Origin: Earliella scabrosa
Lineage: Eukaryota > Basidiomycota > Agaricomycetes > Polyporales > Polyporaceae
Reading direction: 5' to 3'
Length of the DNA: 64,000 bases
Assembly (NCBI GenBank): GCA_022605405.1
Contig: JABYQQ010000003.1
Coordinates: 930,001 to 994,000 of the forward strand
Under the pieces are notes generated by a model. It was not told where the DNA came from, did not search any database, and saw only the letters and a program-made list of their open reading frames with translations. A program made the position numbers and the translations under genes. Positions 33,612 through 44,960 of this stretch are shown here, in pieces. The number at the start of each line of letters is the position of its first letter. Within the stretch, counting starts at the first letter, position 1.

Positions 33612-35648
33612 TCAAATCTCGTCGCTGACGCCCATCTCGGGGAACACAGTCAACAGGACGAGGTCGAGGATGAACACCGCGAGGTGAGCATTGCACGCCG
33701 CGTCGTCCAGCGGCGCAAGCGCGGCGTCGATCGCGGCAGCCCGTGCGGCCGGTGTCGGTCCAAGCAGGGGAGTCACGGCACCTGGAAGTCGAAGTCGACA
33801 ATCAGCAGCTCGTCCACAGCACCGGTAGGAGACGGAGGCGGAACCTTACCTGGCACACGCTCGAGGAGCCGCCTGCGGACCGCCGCGCGCATCTCGACCT
33901 GCTCCTCGGGCGTCGGGTCGACGGGCGGGGGCCCGGGCCAGCCCTCGGGGAAGAGGGCGCGGCGCGCGCTGCGGACGATGTTGGCGAGCATCGGGGGCGA
34001 GAAGAGGTGCGTGTAGAGGAGGTAGGGGAGCAGGCGGGCGAGGAAGGGCGCGGCGAGCGAGCCGAGGAGCGTGAGGAGGTGGCTGAGTGCGCGGGTCGTC
34101 GTAAGCGATGAGTGCGGCGCGGAGGCGGAGGCGGAGGCAGAGGCGGAGGGTGGTGTGAGGACGGTCAGGATGAATTGGAGCGGTGGGTGGGTGTAGTTCG
34201 GGATTGGCGGGGGAGGTGGGGAGGATGGTGCGGGTGCGGGTGAGGGAGAGGGCGATATACCGGGCGGTTGGGTCGTGCTTGAGGTTTGAGATGGTGCGCG
34301 GAGAAAGGAAGTGGATTCTGAGGCCGGGGATGGAGGTAGGGGAGGAGGTATTGGTGTTGTTGATGGCACGTTGAGTGCTCCTGGAAGTGCAGGTGCATAC
34401 AGGCTCCCCTCGCCTCGTGTGTGGGCGACGGGGTGGTCTGCGCTGTCACCATTTAGATGACTGCTATGCCCGTCCGGAGTTTGCGTGATGTTGCTCTGGT
34501 TGACCCGTTTGATTGTGTCTCTTGCCTGCTTGTATGCGTGCAGAATGGCCAAGCATACGCCCGATACAGACTGAACTGCGGAGAGTACGAAGATCGCGAG
34601 GGCTTGGAAGGAGAAATGCTGCGACGAACGGCGTTGCAATGCCGGACGGTCGGACGGGGACAACAGATCGACATGATCTGGAGGCTGGGGGGAGCAAGAG
34701 AGGAGTTAGTAACCGTCACCACGTCTGCTCAGCGATGACCGCTGTCGGACAGGGCAAGCACGGATGGCAGAGAGGGTATATATTGGTGTCTTATGCGATG
34801 TATGTACAAGGCAAGTATATTTAGTTCTGCTGGCGTGCCCTGGCCGACGAAGTTGTCCAAACGGTTGGAACACAGGTATGAGGCTGGACACACACCTCTG
34901 ACGGCTTCCCCGCAGGCTGCTCGGGACCCAGCTGGTCCAGGATGATCTTGTGGATGAACCATGGCTGGGTTACTCGCGGCAGCACGCTCCCCGCCAGGAC
35001 CTTCACTATGATCTCGCGCACGATATACCGCTCCGTCTCTGGCTCGTAGTCCTCTGGCGGCAAGCAAGTCTTGAGTATATGGTCGACAGCCTGGCGAACG
35101 TACACGGGATCTATGACACCGTCCGCGGAAACGGCCATATGGGGCTGCGCCTGGTGGAATAGCTGGGACAGAGAGGCCGCGCCGCCAGTTGCATAGGATG
35201 TATGCAGCTTGGCCTGTGCATTGCGGTAGTCGATCCAGTGTTGGGTGAGCAATGTTGGCAGGTCACGGAGGACGAGCGGGGAGAGATCTGTCGCGAGGAG
35301 GCGGACTTCGAGAGTGCGGATGACTACGGTGAGGATCCGTGTAATCTCTGGGAGGAACTCCTTGTCATAACGTGTTATCTTTGTCCACCAGGTGTTGACG
35401 TATGCGCGTAGGGCGAGAGCGATGAAGTCGTAGAGCTCGGCATTGAGTTCTAGGGCTGCGCCAGGATGGAGGAGCAGGGGCGGGAGGTCGGCATCAGGAG
35501 GTAGGTTGGGGAAGAGTATGCGCTTTGCGAGGGTGACGGGCTTGGCTGGGGGAGGCCTGTTGGAGGAGGCCTTGTCGGCAGTGGAAGAAGCGAAGGACTG
35601 GATTGAGCGGGGGCCGACGCGGCGGGCAGAGGGCGGGACGGTGGCCAT
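33612..35648 (-). CDS. PXA-domain (sorting-nexin-associated) protein
   Basis: Three exons (34896-35648, 33850-34684, 33612-33781), 585 residues. Exon 1 carries a PXA-like domain: 'ELYDFIALALRAYVNTWWT', 'KITRYDKEFLPEITRI' and 'LVLRDLPTLLTQHWIDY', typical of the membrane-associated domain found in sorting-nexin proteins. Exon 2 begins 'PPDHVDLLSPSDRP' and includes a hydrophobic segment ('ALAIFVLSAVQSVSGVCLAI'), a Pro/Ser-rich linker and a C-terminal helical part. The 211-base first intron has gtgtgt, a ttactaac branch site and a long pyrimidine tract before ccccag, which ties together two frames that look like separate genes. The second intron is 68 bases. No PX domain is visible. The role in membrane traffic is inferred. 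Confidence 0.75.
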
Positions 35649-36176
35649 CGTCGCCGTACGCGAGCGCGTCGGGCGGGACGACGACGACGGAGGGGCGCTC
35701 CGGGTGTGCCTGGGCCCTGGGGAAAGAAGGAGGAGCACAGGACGGACCTGGCTGACGCTGGCTGACGGCAGCGGACGAGAGCGGACCGGCGAGCGACCTG
35801 CGCATCGAGCTGATCTCCGTCGTCGTCGGAAGCGCCCATCTGGATCCCGCCTCGAGATCGTTGCGACTGTCTTGAAGCACAACATCGCGACCACCCAGCC
35901 CAGCCTCATCCCGCCCGCCGCCAGCCTCCTCCTCCTCCTCCCGCCCGCCTCCTCCTCCTCTTCCCGGCGCAACCCCCGGCACGCTCTCTCCGTCCTCGCA
36001 ACACCGACCGCGCCACCCATCCTCGGCCTGACTGTTGACAGGCGCAGCCGACAAGAGCGGACCCCCCTGTTCATGTATTAATATTCCCATCTCCTCTCCC
36101 ATCCTTTCTCCAGCACGCTCATTCTGCCATCCTACTCCCCCCGGTCACGACCATCCACAGACTACCCTGCAAGACT
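35649..36176. promoter_or_regulatory. Divergent promoter of the PXA gene and the membrane-protein gene
   Basis: A 528-base head-to-head gap with strongly CT-rich blocks (about 35925-36000 and 36085-36145). Long antisense frames across it are low-complexity artefacts. Confidence 0.5.
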
Positions 36177-37838
36177 ATGCCCGATGTCTTGTACGTCGTC
36201 CGCCGGAGTGCCGACTCGGGGGGCAAGCTGTCCACCACCACCATCCTCATCATAGCCGTCGTCTCCGGCTCGGTCGTTGTACTCGTCTTCGCCCTCTTCG
36301 CTTGGCGACTTCTCGCCCGCTACTGTCGTTCCTCCAGGTCCGTTCCCCTCCCCCCCGTCCAAGACCTCGCACACCATCGCGAACAGCAACTGTCCGCCTT
36401 CGAGCGCAAGGCCGCCGCTCGCCCAACAACATGGGCCGACTCTGCCCTCGCCCAGCCTCATCCCCGACTCTACTCCTCCCACTTCCTCTCCGCCAGTGGA
36501 AGCAGTGCCTCCCTCATTCGTAGCAGTCCCGACTTCACCGCCAGCCGCGGTCCTACCCGAGAGAGCAGTTGGGCCGTCGAAGACGCCACTTCCGCCGAAA
36601 GCTCGCCGTATCCCACCCCGCTCTCCGAGGAGAATCTCATGCCCCCGAACCCATCCTTCGTTCCCGGTGTGGGTCCTCTCGGCCACAACAGCATGGCTAG
36701 TGTCGCGAGTTCTTCCAGCGATGTGGTATCAGAGATGCTCCCCAATGGACCCCCTACGCCTTCCGAACTCAATCACTCCGTCGAGTCGTCCGTATCACTG
36801 GCCCACAGCAGCGCCTACGGATCTCCAGCGCGCCCCCGCCCTCCGCGTGCATCACGCTCCCGTTCGCGTCCCATGTCAATCGTGTCGACTTCGGGCACCT
36901 CGCATTCCATCCACACGTCTCATTCCACGAACACGCTTCGAGGTCCGGCCCACTCCATACACAGCAACATTCAGATCGTACTTCCCGCGCCGCTTGCACC
37001 GCAGGTATACTCCAACCCCGCAGGAGGCTTCGAGCGAACAAGTTCCTTCTACAGCAGCGGCGGAGACAGGAAGAGCGTGGCGGATCCCTGGGTGCTTGCG
37101 GGCTCCCGTCCACCGAGCGTCGCGCGCTTTGAGAGGGAAGCGAGCGGCAGCAGCTCGCGACTGTCGTCGAGTGAGTGCATCCTTCTTACGTCCATCTCCA
37201 TCTGTCCAGCTAACGCGCCCGATCCTCTTCCTCTTTTTTCCGCGCTCCCAGGCGGACCAAGGCCATCCGTGTCCCGTCAGAGGAGCCGGCTTTCCAAAGT
37301 CGCGTCCACGTCCTCGCTGCGCGACAGCGACAGCGAGAGCATGAAGGCGCGACGCTCCCAGTCGCAGCCGCCGGTCCCACACGCACCATCCGCGCCCGCT
37401 GTCCACGCCCCTGCGCGAGCACGCACGCCGTCGCCCGGGCCGTCCCGCCCATCGATGTCGTTCGCACAACCGGGGTCACCGTTACCGCCCGTGCCCCGCA
37501 TCCCTTCGGTGTACGGCCGCGCGAGCCTCGAGAACGCCAACAGTCCCACTAGTCATCCTGCCCGTGCGCGTCCGCCCCGGGAACCATCGCATCCGAGAGG
37601 GCGAGATCCCGCGCCTGCGCCTGTGGCACACGCACTCGCAGCAGCTCCCACCCCTGTCCCTGGCCTCCCCCTCCCTGGCCCTGTCGGCGTTTCCAACCCG
37701 ACGCCGCCGACGTTCCCGCCTGTGCCGTCGTCCTCGTCGTCGTACGGCCGGGCCACGCCGGATCGCGTCCCCTCGGGCTCGGGAAAGCTGCGGAAGAACA
37801 GGGCGAGCACGCAAGACGGGCGGACGAACCATTCATAG
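36177..37838 (+). CDS. Single-pass membrane protein with Ser/Pro-rich cytoplasmic tail, unknown function
   Basis: Two exons (36177-37170, 37252-37838), phase 1, 526 residues. One transmembrane helix near the N-terminus ('TILIIAVVSGSVVVLVFALF', about residues 21-43) is followed by basic residues ('RLLARYCRSSR') and a long S/P/R-rich tail, so the tail is probably cytoplasmic (positive-inside rule). No cleavable signal peptide is clear. The tail includes phosphorylation-like S/P motifs and 'SHSIHTSHSTNTLRGPAHS'. Basidiomycetes have many such short-ectodomain Ser-rich membrane proteins, but I do not recognise this family. Confidence 0.75.
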   Translation: MPDVLYVVRRSADSGGKLSTTTILIIAVVSGSVVVLVFALFAWRLLARYCRSSRSVPLPPVQDLAHHREQQLSAFERKAAARPTTWADSALAQPHPRLYSSHFLSASGSSASLIRSSPDFTASRGPTRESSWAVEDATSAESSPYPTPLSEENLMPPNPSFVPGVGPLGHNSMASVASSSSDVVSEMLPNGPPTPSELNHSVESSVSLAHSSAYGSPARPRPPRASRSRSRPMSIVSTSGTSHSIHTSHSTNTLRGPAHSIHSNIQIVLPAPLAPQVYSNPAGGFERTSSFYSSGGDRKSVADPWVLAGSRPPSVARFEREASGSSSRLSSSECILLTSISICPANAPDPLPLFSALPGGPRPSVSRQRSRLSKVASTSSLRDSDSESMKARRSQSQPPVPHAPSAPAVHAPARARTPSPGPSRPSMSFAQPGSPLPPVPRIPSVYGRASLENANSPTSHPARARPPREPSHPRGRDPAPAPVAHALAAAPTPVPGLPLPGPVGVSNPTPPTFPPVPSSSSSYGRATPDRVPSGSGKLRKNRASTQDGRTNHS

Positions 37839-38521
37839 CATTAGTGGCGTTATCATGAGTCCTCTCCCGCTTTCAATTTTGACACCTCGGCACGGGACAG
37901 CGCTCCGTGGGCGACATTGCGAATAGTTACCTTATGCGTCGAGTACCGAGCAGGGCGTCGGGCGGGCAGGGACTTCGTCTCGATCATAGACGTTGACGTT
38001 GGAAATTGGCATATATTGAGACGAGCAGCATTATTACGCATATACCGCATCTACGATACATTTGCATATATCGAGCGACGGCCATTCTTGCATTACTATC
38101 AGGATCAGTGGCTTTGCACGCCGATCGACATTAGAAACACGCTTGTTGTAAGACTGCCGGCTGTCGGCTGGGAGGTGCTGAGAGATGTTAGGAGCGGTAG
38201 TATGCTGCGCGATGCGGGCATGTCGGAGGTCACACAGTGAGAGATGGGTTGCGCCAGAAGGCGTGCGGCGACCCTTGCTTTGGGGCCGCCGTGAGTCTCA
38301 ATCGTAGCTGAGCGCGGTACGGTATAAGTGTTACAGGAATGCACAGGGGAAAGAGTCAATGCCGCAGCTGCGGCCGCTGAACGACGCGTCCTCACGAACG
38401 TACGTCATCATCACATCCTCCCGCTCAGAACTCCTAGGTGTGCTCACGGCACCAGGGCCGTAATGTCCACAGTCGAGAAGGGGGGAGGAGGCGTTGGAAG
38501 TCGGACGGCTTGAGACGACGA
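37839..38521. other. Convergent 3' region
   Basis: A 683-base AT-richer tail-to-tail gap between the membrane-protein and RBM26-like genes. Small frames only; nothing supported. Confidence 0.45.
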
Positions 38522-41505
38522 TCACATCATCCCAAAGCCGTCATCATCTCCGCCCCATCCACCGCCGGCTTCCACCTCGTCCGGCATTTGCGAGTCCTCG
38601 CCATCAAGGGACGTGGACACGGCATCCACAATGGAGTCCTTCTGCACGTCGGAGGATGATGGTGCGGGCGAGGCTGACGGGGCCTGCGTGAGAGTGCCGA
38701 TGGCCTGGCCGGTATACCACGATACTTGCACAGGGCCCACCAGCGCGATGTGCGAACCCTTCGCAAATCCCTACAACGCACGACGCAGCGCATGCAGCGC
38801 ATCAGACCCAGAACATCAACACCGCACATCAACGACACACACCTGTTCTGCTGCACTGCGACTCCGGAAGGAGACGAGGATGTCGCCGCTGTCCGTCGTC
38901 TCGACCGTCTCGACCTGACCGGTCGTCTACACACACCAACCATCGTCAGAGCTCCCATCCCATTCACTATCAGAGAAATGGCAAACGACTGTACGCACCT
39001 CGTACCAGTCGCGCACGGCCTGTAGGGACTCCGCAGAGGCGCCCTTCACGAGGAGCTTCTTTGGGCGGTTGTCGAGTTTCATGCTCCCGCGTGGGGGTCC
39101 GCCACGCATCGCACCGCGGTAGTATCCGCCGCGCGCACCCCGTGCACGGCCACGGTATGGGCGATACGTTGTGCTGCCGTATGCTGGCTCCGACGAGACG
39201 GGTATGCCAAGGCTCGCAGCCTGTGACGATTCAAACGATCAGTATATGCGCGAGTGCTCGAAATGTCAACAATGCGCACCTCCGCCTGGAGCTTCTCGAG
39301 CTTCGCTTTGAGCTCTTCGGTGCTCTCCTCTTCACCATCGCCGGTTCCGGAGTCGCCATGATGCAGCTCGAGCTCCTTGTCCAGTCGCTCGCGTTCCAAA
39401 CGCTCTTGCTCTTCGGTCCGTGGCGTTGGACCGGCAGAGCGCTTCGCCGGTATGGTCGAGGCGGACGAGGAAGCGACAGGCGGCGGAGACTGAGAGGACA
39501 TGGCCGGGGCCGACGGCTTCATCTCCTCGCCGAGCTTCCGGAGACGGGCCATGATCTGCTTCTTCTCCTCGGGAGAAGCACTAGACAGCAAGGCCATCAG
39601 CGACTTCTGCTCCGCTATTTGCTGCTCAAGCAGTTTCTGCTTCGCAGCAAGCGTAGCAGCAGCTGACGATGCGGAAGGAGTACGTTTGGCGGGTGTGGCT
39701 GTTGTAGGGGTTTGGGGAGCGGGAGACCCCTCGGGGGCGGGAGTAGATGATGCGGGGCCTGACCCTCGCTGAGCGACGATGGGCGCGGACGCTGCGAGCA
39801 TCCGCTGACCGACCTGACCGTGCCCTTCCATAGGGCGATGCCAGAATACTTTGACGAAGCGATTGCCAAAGACAGCCTCCTCCGACTTCCATGCCTTGTG
39901 CGCGTCTTCGTGGTTGGAAAAACTGACCAATGCTTTCGCACTAGCGGCGTCGACAGCGACGTTGGTGACAGTGCCGAACTTGCTGAACCAGTCGTTGACG
40001 GCCCCAAGCGTGAGCTTGTCTTCGGGTATCTTCTCCACCACGAGCGTCTTGTCGTTTCGTCTCTCGGGACGGAAGCTCTGAGCGTCACCGCCAAAAGTTC
40101 CGCGTCCACGGCCACGGGTAGCGCCACCGCGGCCATTCGTGGGATAAGGTCTCGAAGGAGCGTTGCCGGCATTTCCTTCGGGTCCAGGGAACGGTTGAGG
40201 GAATTGCTGGGGTAGCATCGCCCCATTCATACCATTCATCCCGTTCATGTCACTGGTAGGGACACCGTCCATCGGAGGACGTTGATGTGTTCGGAAGCCT
40301 TCGCCCGTGTTATGTGGCGAAACATCTTCGATGGGCACTTGGGGCGTGAGGTCCTGGATGACAGGCAGCTCACCAGGTTTCCCCATAGAACCCTCCGCAC
40401 CGTCCGTTCTCGGTATTGCTGCTGGCCCCGCGTTAATCCGTCCGCCTCCGACTCCGCCCATTGGTCGCATGTCCATACGCTCGTGAGGGTCGTACCCGCC
40501 GCCAGGGGCACCACCCATGGGGAAAGGCATACCACCTGCTCCCATCATAGGCATAAAAGGCATGGCACTACCTCCCATGGGGAATAGTTGGGCGGGAATG
40601 ACTGCATCCTCACCGTGGCTGTACTTGCAGTACGCTCCTCGTGCGCAATATCCGTTGTCTGCCATCGTACACCTGCGATCAGCTCACGGCTTCATATCGC
40701 GTCCAGTAGAGAAATACGCACTGTGATAGTCACGGCATATACCACGTCGCTGTTCTGGTGGCCGGTAGTTCTGCCCTCCCCGTCCGTTCATGCCCATATT
40801 GACGCTGTCCATCCCACCATCCATAAAGTCTGCCCTCGCTCCGTTCATGTCCATCCTCGCCCCATTGCGATCGCCCCTTCCGCCCCACGAAGACCGGCCA
40901 TCTCCACGACCGCCATATCTTGAGAATTGGCCATCCTGGTTTAGCCGGGCACCTTTCGAGGGAACGTGCGTGTCGTTGTCGTCCTGTTCCATGCCGCGTT
41001 TCCGTCCGCGGTCGGGAGAAGTTTGTGACGAGTTGAGGAGACCATCGAGAGGAATAGGGATGCCGCCATCGGCGGATGTGCTGGAGGAAGGGTAGTTTGG
41101 TGCAGATGAGGAGGACGGCGTGGCGGAATAGGGCAGGTATGACTTTGTTCGTAGCGCGGTGAATAGCGTGTCGACAAAGGGTGGACACTCTGTCCAGCAG
41201 TGCACGAAACACGACGTGAACGGCTGCAGGAGGTGGCGAGAAGACGGGGGTACGCACCTTTTTCCAAGAACTCCTCCAGCTGCACGTTCAGCTCTTTTCG
41301 TAGGTCCGACTCGGGCGCGTTGTGCTTGAGGAGGGCTAGAATATACTCCGCGAGCGCACCTGGCTCCGCGTCGCATCTGAAGACAAACCAATGACATATC
41401 AGGGCAAGTCCGAGAAGCAACGGAAGGCGGGAACACGAACATGGGTTCAAGAGTTCTGATCAGCCATGGCTTCAGGTCGTTGGCCGTGGAAGGGTCGTAG
41501 AGCAT
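38522..41505 (-). CDS. RBM26/RBM27-like protein (CCCH finger plus RRMs), nuclear RNA surveillance
   Basis: Seven exons: 41441-41505, 41258-41376, 40722-41189, 39280-40658, 38999-39220, 38843-38926 and 38522-38770; 861 residues. Order: a PWI-like helical N-terminus ('DPSTANDLKPWLIRTLEP', 'LAEYILALLKHNAPESDLR'), an R/G-rich linker, one CCCH finger formed across an intron ('GICRDYHNNGYCARGAYC', 'KYSHG'), RRM1 ('KTLVVEKIPEDKLTLGAVND'), a coiled coil ('AAKQKLLEQQIAEQKSLM' onward), then a second RRM-like part ('PKKLLVKGASAESLQAVRDW') and an acidic tail. This matches RBM26/27 (S. pombe Rmn1), which links to the exosome-targeting machinery. Introns have gtgcgt or gtgtgt donors. Confidence 0.87.
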
Positions 41506-42324
41506 CGTCGGCCAGGAACAGAGCAGTGCGCACACACACAGCTGTAGTGGAGGAGGAGGAATGCGGAAGCGCGCTCTCGTCTGAACGCGCCCGGCGTCCA
41601 GACGGTGGCGCTGCTCGCACGCGCAAACTTCCCTTTTCGCCGTGCGCGCTGCCTTTCTCGTGCCGCCTTACGACACGACTCTGATCCACTCGTTTAAACC
41701 ACCTCCTGCGCAACTCATCCGTCGATCTTGCACTCGTTGGAATCATTTACTTGTCATGATCTGCGCTGCAGGGACACGCCCCATGACGAGGGAATGCTTG
41801 GGGTGGCGCAACATGAAACGTTTGTCTTGAACTCTGATTTACCCATGGTATGCCCGCCGAGGGTGATTGCTTATCATGATAGGTCGCTGCTAATTACATA
41901 TGACAGTGCCGTCCTTTGTGTTATAAAGTATGCAAACATGGACCATGGTTGACAAGCCGCGATATCGGTGCCAATTTGATACGCTCGCGCGTTTACTGTG
42001 AGGCCGAGCCAGATCATCACGGCTCTTCACAGCTGCCCTGACCGTCGTCGGTCGACAATATTTATACTGTTCCCCCAGATTCCCATATGGCCGGGCTGCC
42101 ATCAAGCCAGCCCTGTGGTGCCGTTAGCGATCGGTATCCGCTGCGAAATCTTTTTCAACTTCTTGGAGGGCCCACGAATTCTAGTCCGGCAGTCCCGGGA
42201 CTGGTAGATACATATACGCGCGGACTGCCAGTGCCAATTACTTACCTCCCCGTACTCTCGCTCTTAGTCCATCTCCTCCGCGCTCCTTCGGTGATCATCG
42301 CTGTCTCCTCCTATCCGGTGTAAG
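41506..42324. promoter_or_regulatory. Divergent promoter of the RBM26-like and glycosyltransferase genes
   Basis: An 819-base head-to-head gap with no supported gene. Confidence 0.45.
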
Positions 42325-44106
42325 ATGGCCAAGACGAAGATTCTGTTCGTGACCTGGTCAGTACCTCCTCCCAACATACGAACACGCAGCCTGACGAGTA
42401 GCGATCACCCACTAGTCCCGAACATGGTCAGGCCAACGTGCAGCTCGCCGTGATTGCTTCCTTGAAGAAACACCACGGCGACGAGCTGGACATCTATATG
42501 TCATCCTACGAGTCATTTCGGCCGCGAGTACCAGCCGGCGTCACATTCAAGCCTCTCGTCGGGAAAGGGCTGAACCACTACTTTGAAGGTATTTCGAACG
42601 TGAGGAATACTACCCCTGGTCTTCACAACATGACTTTTGCCAGGTCGGTGGGAATATGTCAACACAGCGCCGGGCTTCTTCAACGCCATCCGCGCCATGC
42701 TCAAGATGATGAACACTCTGCATCCCGAGTCTCCAGCAGACTATGTCGCCACCGCCAAATCAGTTGAGCAAGTGATCGACGAAGTCAAGCCAACCCTTGT
42801 GGCTGTTGACAACCTCATGGAAGCGGCCCGCGACGCCCTTAAGGCCAAGAAGCAGGCGAGCGTCATGCTAAGCCCCAACACCCTCAAGGACGTCGCCTCG
42901 GGCGACCAAGGTGGAGGCGTGTTCTCCTGGCCCTGGTAAGACGCTCATGTACATGGTACGCTGTAGCTCACGACGCTGACCGCCAGCACGCCCATCTAGC
43001 ACCGCGACTGGCTATCCATTCCCCCTGCCATGGTACCTCGTCGTTCCCAACGCAGTATTCCTACTCTTGATCCCCATCTATATCTTGTTCTTCGACAAGC
43101 GGTACAAGGCTCTCAAGGAAGCTCGCGCCGCCGCCGGGTACACCGATCAAATGCCTCTCATGGCTGCCCGCGAGTCGCCCGTGCTCTGCATGTCCACCCC
43201 GGGCACCGACTACCCCGGTGTCATCCCCAACGACTTGATCTGCTGCGGACCCATCCTCCAGGCCTCGTCTCCCCTGGAGGAAGTCGACCCTGAGCTCTAC
43301 GCGTGGGTGAACAAGCGGCCCACCGTCCTTATCGTGCTTGGCTCCCACGTTCGTCTATACGAAGAGGCCGCTGGGCACATCTACAGATCCTGTCAGCGCC
43401 TTCTCGATGCGCGCGAGGACGTGCAGGTGCTCTGGAAACTCCAGAAACGGACTAAGTACGAGCTCCCGGGCCTGGAGTCGTACGGTGACCGGATCAGGAC
43501 TGTCGATTGGTTGAAGCCGGATCCGATCTCCATTCTGAAGACGGGCAACATCGTCTGCTTCGTCAACCACGGTGGGAGCAACTCCTACCACGAGGCGCTG
43601 TCGTGAGTGTTCTCTGCCCGTCCTGCCCGGTCTCCGTCTTGCTTTCAGGGCTCACTGAATACCTGAATTGTTACAGTACCGGCACCCCACAAGTCATCCT
43701 CTCGCCCTGGTGGGACTGCCACGACTTCGCAAACAGGGTCGAATGGCTCGGGATCGGGAAATGGGGCAACAGGAACCATGCGTATGCCGTCATCTCACCT
43801 TCTCCTGATGTTCTCTATGCTGATCCATCTTCCGCCGACAGTCCTGGGCACCACGAGAGCGATCTCACTCCAGCTCTTCTCGCTGTTGTTGGCGAGACGC
43901 CTGATGCGCCCGAGGCGATGCAGACCCGCGCCCGCGCCCGCGAACTTGCGGAAGTAGCCGTCGGCAGGCGCGACGCCGTGTACAACAAGACGACAGCCCG
44001 GGTCGAGGTCGCGCCCCGCGTCGTGCGCGAGGCCCGCGAGGGCAGGGACGTCGCGGCAGCTTGGATCTGGAACAGAGTCCAGGAGCTCGTTGCGAAGAAG
44101 CAGTGA
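42325..44106 (+). CDS. UDP-glycosyltransferase (GT1 family)
   Basis: Six exons (42325-42356, 42416-42588, 42644-42935, 43000-43602, 43677-43781, 43842-44106), 489 residues, the usual size. The GT1 N-terminus 'ILFVTCPEHGQANVQLAVIA' with the conserved His is made by the first splice. A hydrophobic segment 'YLVVPNAVFLLLIPIYILF' in the middle may associate with membrane. The donor-binding C-terminal domain has 'PTVLIVLGSHVRLYEEAAG', 'CFVNHGGSNSYHEALSTG' (HGG loop) and 'PQVILSPWWDCHDFANRVE', equivalent to the PSPG box. Sugar acceptor unknown; in fungi such enzymes glycosylate sterols, lipids or xenobiotics. Confidence 0.9.
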
Positions 44107-44840
44107 AGCGCGGCTATGGACACAAAGTAGCTCAGGTACCGCCCGCTGTGAGCACGCGGCATTCGTCCTTCCCGGATTCTGCTCCCTCCCTAACATCGCT
44201 TGAGTTTGACGGTTCCGCGCTAGATGTTGTATACCAGCACTAGACGTGCACTCTTAGATCCGCCCCCTAGATCTGCTCGGTTCCGATTCCAAACATATAC
44301 ATACTACTCACATCGCTCTCTAGAGACATCTTGAATAGAACCCACATTCCCTTGATAGCGCACCGTTCACATCGCTAGATATACTGTACATCCTATGCGG
44401 GCTTGTTGAGACCGTAGCACTGGTTGTGTTGTTTTAGGACCGCCGTCAATCTAAGTTAATGTTTCCGTGCGCGGTTCCACTGTCCGACAACAAGGGCCGA
44501 GCTCCCGACGTATGCATATGGTGGGGCGGTGTTCCAAGCAGGGCCATAGGTCGCACGGGACGTACGTGCGCCAACAGGCAAACATGCCACCCTCAGGCTG
44601 TGGGTAAATATTATGAGCACAGGAACGTCCAAAAGATAGCAAGATTAGCATCCACAGCGTACATGTCAAGGCCTTGTCAAAGCGTCCACATCGAGTCCAT
44701 GTCTTCTTCCAAGCTCCAGAGCGGTACACATTCCTTCTTAATCATCTGGAACCGAACAAAGCGTACAACAGCACTTCCAGCACAACTTCACGTGCGAATG
44801 GTCCGCCTTCATGTCAAACGGTCAACAGTCCTCGCAAGCC
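44107..44840. other. Convergent 3' region of the glycosyltransferase and alpha-galactosidase genes
   Basis: A 734-base gap with no recognised gene. Confidence 0.4.
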
Positions 44841-44960
44841 TCACGCAACCTTCTTCCTATGCAACTGCAGCGCCTCCCGCCCTCCCCTCGCCTTCTGCCT
44901 CACATAGTACACAGCGAGCGCCAACCCCACAGCAACGCCCACGACCGACACCGCAGCGAG
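44841..44960 (-). other. In-frame continuation after the alpha-galactosidase TGA: membrane-anchor-like segment
   Basis: Reading past the TGA (44963-44961, context TTA-TGA-CTC) in the same frame gives 39 codons to the next TGA at 44841. They encode a hydrophobic stretch of about 20 residues ('LAAVSVVGVAVGLALAVYYV') and then a basic tail ('RQKARGGREALQLHRKKVA'), a textbook type I membrane anchor after a secreted domain. It could be stop-codon readthrough, a recent nonsense mutation in a once-anchored enzyme, or a sequence error. Alternatively, a gtgagg donor before the stop and the gcag after the hydrophobic part could splice out both stop and anchor in frame. Confidence 0.55.

Noticed and set aside
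33773..34663. Separate 296-codon gene on the minus strand
   Set aside because: Its apparent start is a TTG; splice phases show it is the second exon of the PXA-domain gene, and its apparent stop lies in an intron.
35443..36081. 212-codon plus-strand frame between the PXA and membrane-protein genes
   Set aside because: Mostly antisense to PXA exon 1 plus CT-rich promoter sequence; no domain and the composition is low complexity.
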